Shown here: piece by piece, positions 1-6,376 of the stretch | Position numbering within the stretch: position 1 is the first letter of the stretch | Layout of the letters: each line of letters opens with the position of its first letter | Assembly (NCBI GenBank): GCA_964613015.1 | Contig: CAZTFP010000026.1 | Location: 1-17,422, forward strand | From: CAJBLF01 sp964613015 | GTDB taxonomy: Bacteria; Patescibacteriota; Gracilibacteria; Absconditabacterales; Absconditicoccaceae | Direction: 5' to 3' | DNA: 17,422 bases | Position numbers and translations under genes: made by a program | The notes under the pieces: model-generated | Seen by the model: only the letters and a program-made list of their open reading frames with translations | Database searches by the model: none | Told to the model about the DNA's origin: nothing

Positions 1-975
1 AATCGAGCAAAAAACGATATCAAAGAACATAATGCACTATTCATCGTAGAAGGACAAATGGATGTTATTGGATTAGCAAGACTAGGATATAAACTTGGTG
101 TAGCTACTTGTGGAACAGCACTCACCCAGGAACACTTGAAATTAATCAAAAGATATACCGAACACCTTTTTTTGCTTTTTGATAGTGATGATGCAGGACA
201 AGATGCAAGCCTAAGAGCACTCACTTTGGCATATCAACATAATTTATTTCCCAAAATAATACTCCTTCCCGAATGATATAAAGATATCGATGAACTCGCA
301 AATACGGCAGATGGGAAAGAAAAATTCGATGAACAACGAAAAAAGAGTCAGGATGGCTTTTATGTTATTTTCCAAAATCTAAAGAAGAAATTTGATCTTA
401 CCTCACCGATAGACAAACAGAAAATACTAAATATTTTGTTTGGACTTATCATGAATATCGAAAACAATGCGATGCAAGACCATTATATTCAGTTATTAGG
501 GGAACAAATAGGCGTAAGAGAAAATATTATGGAAGCGCAATACAAACAATTTGCTAAAAGCGGAGGTAAATTTATCCTCCAACAAATAGCGAGAAAAACA
601 GAAGAGAAAAAATATGAAATCGATAGAGAGTTGCTTGTCGCAGCATTATTTTATCAAGAATTTATTAAACAATTTATAGAATCACAAGATAAGTGGATAC
701 AACTCAACCAACTTATTACTCAGATAACTGAAACATTACCAGATACACTCATCACGCAAGCAGCCAACGATGAAAGCCAACATGAAACATTACTTGAACT
801 TCAGTTACGATGGGACAAAGAACTCAATGATGGCAAAGAAGAAGACAAAAGATATCAAATCATCAAACAGATCATCTTACCCATTATACAATGATATGTC
901 CAAAGGATTACCAAAGATAGTAAAATTTCTAGCGACATTAAACAGGAAATATTAAATATGACAAAAAAGATATAA
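1..975 (+). CDS. dnaG: DNA primase DnaG, 3' part (5' end outside window)
   Basis: The frame is open from the first base to TAA at 973-975 if TGA is read as glycine (TGA at 274-276 and 892-894). The visible part starts inside the TOPRIM domain: LFIVEGQMDV carries the EGxxD motif (metal-binding Glu) and LLFDSDDAG carries the DxDxAG motif, followed by ILLPEGYKDIDE, the usual LPxGxDxDE segment whose Gly is a TGA codon here. The remaining roughly 200 residues are helical and charged, as expected for the C-terminal region that contacts the replicative helicase. DnaG makes RNA primers for Okazaki fragments. The zinc-binding domain and the N-terminal half of the RNA polymerase domain lie upstream of the window. 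Identification rests on the TOPRIM motifs and is strong; the C-terminal part alone would not be recognisable. Confidence 0.93.
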
Positions 976-1009
976 AAAAAGAAACGAATTATCCAACGTA
1001 CTTGAAGTA

Positions 1010-1037
1010 TTGACTTAATAAAACATTTAGTTATCGT
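1010..1037 (+). promoter_or_regulatory. Possible promoter for the 154-aa gene
   Basis: TTGACT (1010-1015) is followed after 16 bases by TATCGT (1032-1037), about 40 bases before the ATG at 1080. The -35 match is good and the -10 match is only 4 of 6. It lies between the end of dnaG and the next gene, where a promoter would be expected. Confidence 0.3.
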
Positions 1038-1079
1038 ATCTATTCAAAAATAAAAAAATAATCATAAATTTATAAAACA

Positions 1080-1544
1080 ATGGAAACACAAGAAGAAGTG
1101 TACAAAAACAGAGTAAAAAACTTTGTAAAACAGATTAAAAAGGTAAATCCCGAATGGATTACCAAGAGATCATGGTTTGAAGACCTCAGAAAATTCGAAT
1201 TAGGGCAAAACTTTTTCGAAAAAGTAGTACATGATGATATAGGTGATCCCGATGATAAAGGAGATTTCTATGCTGGTATAGTTATCTATGCATTGATAAA
1301 TCTGAAGGGAAAAATGAAATCGAAAGATGATCACTTAGAAGCAGGGTTCAAGGTTGAATCAGACATCAATGACGCTATACTTGAAGAACGACATGAAATG
1401 GTGCTTGGATTTTATTGGTGGAAAACCATCTACAAAGCAGCACTAAAAGCAGGACAGTTCGACGATACGGAAGAATTTGATGAACTTGAAAAAAAGTTCA
1501 ACGACTTCTGTATACAAATCAACAGAATCGAACCATTCGAATAA
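1080..1544 (+). CDS. Hypothetical protein, 154 aa
   Basis: I do not recognise this protein. It is soluble, highly charged and predicted mainly helical: the N-terminus METQEEVYKNRVKNFV is followed by Asp/Glu-rich segments (HDDIGDPDDKGDFYAG) and a Trp-containing core (GFYWWKTIYKAALKAG), then a helical C-terminus. There is no signal peptide and no membrane segment. Unlike most long genes here it has no in-frame TGA. The ATG at 1080 is preceded by an AT-rich leader without a Shine-Dalgarno sequence. A strong hairpin terminator begins 11 bases after the stop codon, so it ends its own transcript. It sits between dnaG and a convergent MscL-like gene, which gives no functional clue. That it is a real gene is supported by length, clean start and stop, and the terminator. 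Confidence 0.8.
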   Translation: METQEEVYKNRVKNFVKQIKKVNPEWITKRSWFEDLRKFELGQNFFEKVVHDDIGDPDDKGDFYAGIVIYALINLKGKMKSKDDHLEAGFKVESDINDAILEERHEMVLGFYWWKTIYKAALKAGQFDDTEEFDELEKKFNDFCIQINRIEPFE

Positions 1545-1554
1545 GGACGATATG

Positions 1555-1583
1555 AAACTTCCGGAATACCGGAAGTTTTTTTT
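1555..1583 (+). terminator. Rho-independent terminator
   Basis: A perfect 10-bp stem AAACTTCCGG / CCGGAAGTTT (1555-1564 and 1569-1578) with the loop AATA is followed by a run of T to 1583. It lies directly after the 154-aa gene and between two convergent genes. Confidence 0.9.
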
Positions 1584-1593
1584 ATAAAAAATT

Positions 1594-1899
1594 TTATTTA
1601 ATAGGTGCTAGTGGGGGAAGTGTGATATGCATATATCTAATAAAAAGAAAGACTAGAAAAGCAGTAATAAAAAAATCAATCAAGGTAGACAATACTTTAC
1701 CATACAATACTCACTTATAAGAAAGGTCTTCAATATGTTGTACTCTAAGTTTTGTCAAAATTGGTTGCAAAAGCAGTGGAGTAATAAGGTCCTCAATCAA
1801 TCATTTAATAAGTGTCCCCACTTTGGTCGCAATAAGCAATCAGATAGCGATACCGAAAATATTGTATTGAGCAAGAAAGGCCATAAAATCTTTGAGCAT
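1594..1899 (-). CDS. mscL: Large-conductance mechanosensitive channel-like protein (MscL family), 101 aa
   Basis: This gene is hidden under the standard code because codons 20, 33 and 63 are TGA; with UGA=Gly it is open from the ATG at 1899 to TAA at 1594-1596. Residues 1-42 (MLKDFMAFLAQYNIFGIAIG, then LLIATKVGTLIKGLIEDLIT) match the MscL N-terminal amphipathic helix and the Gly-spaced first membrane helix, including the pattern GxxIGxxxGxxIxxLxxDxIxP. Residues 64-90 (VLYGKVLSTLIDFFITAFLV onward) correspond to the second membrane helix. At 101 aa it is shorter than typical MscL (about 130), mainly in the periplasmic loop and C-terminal helix. MscL forms a pentamer that opens under membrane tension and releases solutes during hypo-osmotic shock. 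It converges on the 154-aa gene and diverges from the DUF5684-like gene. The family call is from sequence pattern only. Confidence 0.8.
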
Positions 1900-1939
1900 A
1901 TATCATCGTAAAAAAATAAAATCAAGATAGATGTATCAG

Positions 1940-1969
1940 ATTATAAGTATTTTTCAAGTGATTCTTCAA
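1940..1969 (-). promoter_or_regulatory. Promoter for the MscL-like gene
   Basis: On the minus strand TTGAAG (1969-1964) and a perfect TATAAT (1945-1940) are separated by 18 bases, with the -10 about 40 bases from the ATG at 1899. Confidence 0.5.
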
Positions 1970-1986
1970 AACAACACCACTTGAAA
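1952..1986. repeat. Inverted repeat in the divergent mscL / DUF5684 promoter region
   Basis: TTTCAAGTG (1952-1960) and CACTTGAAA (1978-1986) form a perfect 9-bp inverted repeat with a 17-base gap. One arm lies in the -35/-10 spacer of the minus-strand promoter. The other covers TTGAAA (1981-1986), a possible plus-strand -35 that lies 18 bases before CATTAT (2005-2010). Its placement suits an operator serving both genes; that role is an inference. Confidence 0.45.
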
Positions 1987-2042
1987 TATCGTGTAATTTA
2001 GCTACATTATACCTGTTTACTTTATTTATATAACAAAAAAAA

Positions 2043-2612
2043 ATGAATTTTTCTTTTGAACTCTCATGAGCGACACTCACGGGAAACATCAACAAAGATG
2101 CTATGATGGGAATAGGATGATTTTTTTGATGACTTGCAGTCGTACGAATGATAGTAATTCTAGCCCTTGTAGTATTGATGATTATATCTCGATGGAGAGT
2201 ATTTAAAAAAGCTGGACTTCCAGGATGGGGAATATTTATCCCATTTTATAATCGATACCTTATGTTTAAACTTGGAGGACGATCTGGACGAAATTTTCTA
2301 TGGATTTTACTACCACCCGTATTTGCCATTTTTATGATCATCAATGCGTTCAAAATCGCAGAAAGATTCTGAAAACATTGGACATATGGACTTGGAATTA
2401 TATTCTTAAAAATGATTTTCATTCCAATTCTCGCATTCGATGATGCAGAATATATTGGTAAAAAATCAGTAAGTAAAGTAGTAGATAAGCCAGTACATAA
2501 AGCACGAAACAAACAAATAGAAAAAAAGAAAGTGAGTAAACCAGTAGCAAAAGCTCCTGCCAAGAAAAAAACACCCATAAAAAAAGAAAAAATAATTACC
2601 AAGAAAAAATAA
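2043..2612 (+). CDS. DUF5684-like membrane protein with Lys-rich C-terminal tail, 189 aa
   Basis: With UGA=Gly one frame runs from the ATG at 2043 to TAA at 2610-2612; under the standard code it breaks into two pieces. TGA encodes Gly9, Gly26, Gly29, Gly30 and Gly110. A Gly-rich N-terminus precedes a first membrane helix (residues 31-51). The family signature then follows: KKAGLPGWGIFIPFYNRYLM, FKLGGRSGRNFLWILLPPVF and, after a helix, AERFGKHWTYGLGIIFLKMI, ending in FDDAEYIG. This AGxPGW...IPFYN pattern is typical of the small integral membrane DUF5684 family, sometimes found next to signal peptidase genes; its biochemical role is unknown. The last 45 residues are almost entirely Lys, Ala, Pro and Val with PAKKKTP-like repeats, probably a cytoplasmic tail that binds nucleic acid or anionic lipid. 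A strong terminator follows. Confidence 0.8.
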
Positions 2613-2630
2613 TTACATAAAAAAGACTAC

Positions 2631-2663
2631 AAAAAACGTCAGGAGAGATTCCTAACGTTTTTT
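2631..2663 (+). terminator. Rho-independent terminator
   Basis: The stem AAAAAACGTCAGGA / TCCTAACGTTTTTT (2631-2644 and 2650-2663) has a short loop and one internal mismatch, with the U-run forming part of the 3' arm. It lies 18 bases after the DUF5684-like gene and just before the tmRNA promoter. Confidence 0.85.
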
Positions 2664-2670
2664 AGTTCTA

Positions 2671-2698
2671 TTGATTTTTTGAAGGAAATATGTATAGT
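2671..2698 (+). promoter_or_regulatory. Promoter of tmRNA
   Basis: TTGATT (2671-2676), a 16-base spacer and TATAGT (2693-2698) place the start point only a few bases before the mature tmRNA 5' end at 2707. The preceding gene ends in a terminator, so ssrA needs its own promoter here. Confidence 0.6.
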
Positions 2699-2706
2699 CA
2701 CTGTAT

Positions 2707-3068
2707 GGGGATGCTTCTGGATTTGATAGGAGGATTCCATATATATCGACCGCCACTCTTCGACGAACGTACCGAAATAAAACAATCGTTCATTCAAAAA
2801 TGCTAAAACATTAAACAGAGCTTTTGCTCTCGTTCCTAGCTACAGCCTAGCTGCCTAGTGACGTACCATCCTCGTTGTGTGACTCCTACTAGCCACGAGG
2901 CGACCAAGTAGGAAACCATTATGTTGATCAGACGAAATGCTCTGCCTGTCGATTGGCTAAGGCTCGCCTGTATGATTAACACTAAAAATCTTGGCCCATT
3001 AATTGACTATCGTGGTAGAAATCTTTATGTATGCCTTTTAGACATGGGTTCGAATCCCATCATCTCCA
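2707..3068 (+). ncRNA. ssrA: Transfer-messenger RNA (tmRNA)
   Basis: The 5' end GGGGATG (2707-2713) pairs with CATCTCC (3061-3067), giving a 7-bp acceptor stem with the G3-U70 wobble that AlaRS recognises, and A3068 as discriminator; CCA is not encoded. The T arm is ATGGG-TTCGAAT-CCCAT (3044-3060), and the 5' side has the usual tmRNA D-loop-like TGGATTTGATAGG. The tag frame fits GCT (2802) to GCC (2853), followed by TAG (2856-2858): AKTLNRAFALVPSYSLAA, 18 residues ending in LAA. tmRNA rescues stalled ribosomes and tags the nascent chain for proteolysis. The region after the tag has several self-complementary segments that should form the pseudoknots; I did not fold them completely. The 3' end is overlapped antisense by the serine recombinase gene. 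Confidence 0.93.
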
Positions 3069-4752
3069 AATTACGGGAATTAACGTTTCAAATTGCATTG
3101 AAAGTAGTATAGATAACTGACAACTCAGGGGTGTGCAATCACTCCTTTTTTTTATAGTAGATTTTACCATTAAAGCACACCTGTATAAGCATCTGAACTA
3201 AATCGGGTTTGTTTAAATTCCATATAGCTATAGGATTTGTTATTACAGTCAAAGCCTTATCTAATAGTTTTTGATATTGAATGTCAGCTAAAGAAGGGTT
3301 ATCTAATTCCTCTTGTATACACTTCTTTTCTGCATCTAGTAATGCCCACTTTTCTTCTCTCGTTTTAACGAGTTCTATATTAGTAATATTATCCAGACTA
3401 TCTTCTATTTTTTTCATACTATCTTCTATATCATTGATTTTTTTGCGTTTACTATTTTCTTCAAATTTTCTATTTTTCATTCTTTCGTCCCAATGATATT
3501 TCAATCTCTCTCTAAGCATATCCGAAGCTATCTCACCAGGAGATAAAGATTTTAGTCTTTCCTTGATTTCATAATGCACCAAATCTCTAGGGACTCATTT
3601 CTTGAATAAAGGACATTTTCATCAATTGTACTTAGTAGCATTGTTACATCAATAATAAGGATGATAATCTCAAGTATGAGACAAAGATTTTCGTTTAGTC
3701 ATAGGTTTTCAGCATTCTGGGCACAGTAATATTCTTTTTAGCGGATATTCATACAAATCTGTATCATATTTTTTTTTACGTAAACTAGTTGTAGGTTTAT
3801 CCTTTTCCAATCTTCTTATTATTTTATCTACCACATCCAAAGTAATTATCTGAGGATGTTTCCCCTCTACCAATTCATTTACGTCCCAATCAGGATAAAT
3901 AAGATATCCAGCATAAACATATAATTTCCAAGTATCCAATAGTCTATCAATAATGCTTGGATGCAATTTACCTGTCTTGTTTTTAGGACTATTAGATTGC
4001 AATCACTTTTTTACAAAAAATTTATGTAAATGGTCTTTTGTGAGCAAAATTCAGTTAGCGAATTTAGTCAGTCCTTCTCTTAATATCGTAGAAATTGTTT
4101 CATCTAACTCTAATATAATGTTTGATTTTCCTCAAATATTCTGTTTTACTGATATATATCAGAGAGGTGGTTTAGGAAAAGGTCGATATCAAGAACGTAA
4201 TCTTTGTATACTCCCCCCTAATGACCTCTGTCTACTTCTTTGACTCTCCACGGCATCTACTATGAAATCTACTCACAAAGACAATAATCATTCTTCGGTT
4301 GTTGTATCTCTTATTCATCATTTACCAACAGTCACTAGTTTAGCTCAAGTACATTGTATTCTTCATACAAGATTAAACGCTCATCATATATCACTAGACC
4401 TAGAAAATCTTGAGCTCGTATCACAAATAAAATAATGAATTTTTAATTCTTTTTTATTTTCTTTTTCTAAAAATGCTATTGCCTCCAAAAATTCATTTCT
4501 ATGTAGGTTTCATCACTTCTCCGCTTCATCCTTAAATATTTTTACTATTTCAACTGAAGGATTTTCTCTACTAGCCCATAATTCACAATTTCATTGCTGT
4601 CTTTCAATACCGTGACCACTAGTTTTTTGTTCCTCGGTAGATACTCTCAAATAAATAAGTCATCTAGGATTAGAAATTATCTTAGTTTTCTTTTCAGGAA
4701 CTAAAATTTTTTTGCTAACAAGGTCGTATTGTAATTTTGTCCTTTTACCCAT
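3025..4752 (-). CDS. Large serine recombinase (resolvase/invertase superfamily), complete, 575 aa
   Basis: With UGA=Gly (about 25 TGA codons) the frame is continuous from the ATG at 4752 to TAA at 3025-3027. Residues 30-200 are the catalytic domain: GLIYLRVSTEEQ with nucleophile Ser38, and CDTSSRFSRS with the Arg-containing active-site loop. PFPKPPLGY near residue 198 opens the recombinase (DNA-binding) domain, which includes YAGYLIYPDWDVNEL. A zinc ribbon uses Cys344, Cys347, Cys369 and Cys380. Residues 395-535 are a coiled-coil region, and the tail IYYKKKEGLHTPELSVIY ends in GFEPMSKRHT. These enzymes integrate and excise elements by double-strand cleavage with a phosphoserine link. Homology of the KKKEGLHTPELSVIY segment with the second recombinase in this window supports reading TGA at 3139-3141 as Gly and extending the gene into the tmRNA. 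Confidence 0.93.
3044..3068. other. Candidate attachment site (att) in the tmRNA T arm and acceptor stem
   Basis: The serine recombinase gene runs antisense into the tmRNA T arm, and its reading frame ends in MGFEPMSKRHT, translated from the antisense T-loop. Recombinase genes of tRNA- or tmRNA-integrated elements often have this arrangement, with the end of the gene abutting the att site. No second copy of the tmRNA 3' end was found in the window, so the other boundary is either outside or too divergent to see. Confidence 0.5.
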
Positions 4753-4754
4753 AT

Positions 4755-4830
4755 TTTATTACACCTAGATATAAATATTATTAAGCAGTATATAATTAAG
4801 TATTTTGTATGAAAAATAAAGTGTAATAAA
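4755..4830. repeat. 10-bp inverted repeat upstream of the serine recombinase
   Basis: TTTATTACAC (4755-4764) and GTGTAATAAA (4821-4830) are perfect inverted copies with a 56-base gap, starting three bases upstream of the recombinase ATG. TTACACCTAG (4759-4768) recurs as a direct repeat at 5343-5352. An operator or recombinase-binding role is possible; nothing in the sequence decides. Confidence 0.45.
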
Positions 4831-4833
4831 TAA

Positions 4834-4968
4834 TTATTGATTTTGGATATCAAAATCACATTCTTCAACTAACAGATAAGCTATTGTATCAATCATAGTA
4901 TACAATTCTTCAATTTTCTCATCTGGTATATGAGAGTACTTAGATTTATAATATTCAACATCTTTCAT
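4834..4968 (-). CDS. Small hypothetical protein, 44 aa
   Basis: The ATG at 4968 opens a frame to TAA at 4834-4836. The sequence MKDVEYYKSKYSHIPDEKIE followed by ELYTMIDTIAYLLVEECDFD is acidic and looks like a short helical hairpin. An in-frame TAG just upstream fixes the start region. It has no in-frame TGA, so it would be read the same under either code. It lies between a recombinase and another small ORF in the same orientation, as is common for small accessory genes of mobile elements. I do not recognise it. Confidence 0.5.
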   Translation of the reverse strand: MKDVEYYKSKYSHIPDEKIEELYTMIDTIAYLLVEECDFDIQNQ

Positions 4969-5027
4969 TATCTATCAATACATCTTATATTAAAATATTG
5001 GCTTCTCTTGGATAGAAATCTACCCCT

Positions 5028-5051
5028 GTTTGACATCTTATGACGTCAAAC
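5028..5051. repeat. 10-bp hairpin between two small genes
   Basis: GTTTGACATC (5028-5037), loop TTAT, GACGTCAAAC (5042-5051): a stem with one mismatch in DNA. On the minus-strand RNA the odd pair becomes a G-U wobble. There is no T-run after it on either strand, so it is unlikely to be an intrinsic terminator. It lies 10 bases after the stop of the 60-aa ORF (minus strand) and could be an RNA processing or protein-binding element. Confidence 0.4.
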
Positions 5052-5060
5052 CGATACAAA

Positions 5061-5243
5061 TTACCTTTGTTTGTTTTTTATCGTGCTTTCATCAAATTTT
5101 ACGAATTTTTTAATCTCCTCGTATTGTTCCCAATACCATAGAAGATTTTTATATCTCCCATAGATGAGTCAGTGAGCATTAAACTCTCTGGATAATTGGA
5201 AATAATCTAGCTTTGATGGGGTTTCTGGTTTAGTCGATTGCAT
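5061..5243 (-). CDS. Small hypothetical protein, 60 aa
   Basis: The ATG at 5243 opens a frame to TAA at 5061-5063 with one in-frame TGA, decoded as Gly in FNAHGLIYGRYKNLLWYW. The protein is basic to neutral with an aromatic central stretch (LLWYWEQYEEIKKFVKF) and no signal peptide. I do not recognise it. It shares orientation with the downstream 44-aa ORF and the serine recombinase and could be co-transcribed with them. In phage-like elements a small protein next to a large serine recombinase can be a directionality factor; the position allows that but nothing in the sequence shows it. Confidence 0.5.
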
Positions 5244-5376
5244 ATATTCTTATTAGATTATAAAAATCAGGGTATATATATGCTTATCAACCCGTGTATG
5301 TAAGAAAATACATTCAAACAAGACAAAACAGATAATCCTAATTTACACCTAGGAAAATGAATATTTTTATGCAAAA

Positions 5377-5403
5377 CAAAAAACGTGTATGTTCTACACG
5401 TTT
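5377..5403 (-). terminator. Terminator for the 238-aa gene
   Basis: The stem AAACGTGTA / TACACGTTT (5381-5389 and 5395-5403) with a 5-base loop is followed on the minus strand by a run of T (TTTTTTG). It lies 25 bases past the stop codon of the 238-aa gene. Confidence 0.75.
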
Positions 5404-5427
5404 ATTATATTTCATATTAGGATTTAG

Positions 5428-6144
5428 TTATTTTTTATACCTGACATAGAATCAAAGTCATTTTTTACCTCATTCCTTAGAATCTATAGATATTTTATTG
5501 GAACATCTTGATAGAATTTTTTTACAATAATTCCTAGGTCCTTTCCAGTAGTCTAATGTCTTATCGGTTAAATCAGAATTTTCTTTGTTTATAAAATCAA
5601 AGTACCTACCAGCATCCTTAAAATAGGAGGCAAAGTCTTTATCTGTATGTATTTCACATATCCCATCCTGTTGTTTCATCTGTTTTGTATTGATGTATCT
5701 CACTACTGCATAAAGGAATTTTAATCCAGAAGAAAACTGTCAATCAGCAAGCAAAGGTGATTTAGGTTTTGGTGTGTCCTTAGTAATATATAATTCTACG
5801 CCTTTCTCAAAAAGTTTCCTCATATTGTCATAGGTATTATAATCAGACATAGCAAAATTACCCAATATAAAACATATTCAGGGAATTATGATTATATCTC
5901 ATAATTTCATCGACTGTATATTAGGTTTGCTTTCATTAGACGTAGCTTTTAGAACTTTCATTCTTTTTTGTTCAGCTATTTGGTCTTCTAATCTTTCTAT
6001 TTTCCTAATACGTTCTTTCTCTGTATCTTTAGTATACATAGCAAGCACATCATCAACATAATAGTCTTTCTTGGTTAACGATTTTATTTCATCCTCATAT
6101 TTCTTAATCAATCTATCTTCTTCTTGAGTATTAATTTCTACCAT
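5428..6144 (-). CDS. Hypothetical protein, 238 aa
   Basis: One frame from the ATG at 6144 to TAA at 5428-5430 joins two segments separated only by TGA codons, the first at codon 82 (SMKLGDIIIIPGICFILG). Residues 1-70 are a charged coiled coil (EEDRLIKKYEDEIKSLTKKD; RKIERLEDQIAEQKRMKVL). After a short hydrophobic stretch comes a globular part with YDNMRKLFEKGVELYITKDT, LLADGQFSSGLKFLYAVVRY, DFASYFKDAGRYFDFINKEN and a basic Gly-rich end (KEGGKKGLGFYVRYKK). I do not recognise it. The alternating helices and basic tail would suit a DNA- or RNA-associated protein, but that is a guess. It is followed by its own terminator and preceded by an intergenic region with an inverted repeat, so it is probably a separate transcription unit of the accessory region. 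Confidence 0.7.
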
Positions 6145-6187
6145 CTTTTGTAGTTATACAAGGGTAAAACAACATTTGGCCCAAAAG

Positions 6188-6229
6188 TATACATATGCTG
6201 TCCTGTAGATAAATAACTATTTACAGCAT
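6188..6229 (-). promoter_or_regulatory. Inverted repeat and possible promoter upstream of the 238-aa gene
   Basis: ATGCTGT (6195-6201) and ACAGCAT (6223-6229) are perfect 7-bp inverted arms; inside them CTGTAGATA / TATTTACAG is a second imperfect dyad. On the minus strand the dyad ends one base before a TATACT hexamer (6193-6188), about 45 bases from the ATG at 6144. This would fit a -10 element with an operator in its -35 region. The rest of 6145-6376 holds nothing else I can identify. Confidence 0.35.
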
Positions 6230-6376
6230 TTCGTCACTTATCGTCCTGCGAATTATTTATTAGATTTTTTTATAAAAGTCTATCTGTTTTAATATAATTT
6301 TTATGTCGTTTTAGTGGCGTTAAAATGTATCTGTTTATTTTCTAACTTTTTTCTTCTTTTACCTAGATTCCTCTCA

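Noticed and set aside
2246..2602. Minus-strand ORF of 118 codons
   Set aside because: It is a shadow antisense to the DUF5684-like gene, whose family pattern is clear on the plus strand.
2921..3112. Plus-strand ORF of 63 codons over the tmRNA 3' half
   Set aside because: It lies inside the tmRNA structure and shows no protein-like pattern.
4000..4450. Apparent frame breaks in the middle of the serine recombinase
   Set aside because: All interruptions are TGA codons in one continuous frame; with UGA=Gly there is no TAA, TAG or frameshift, so the gene is intact.
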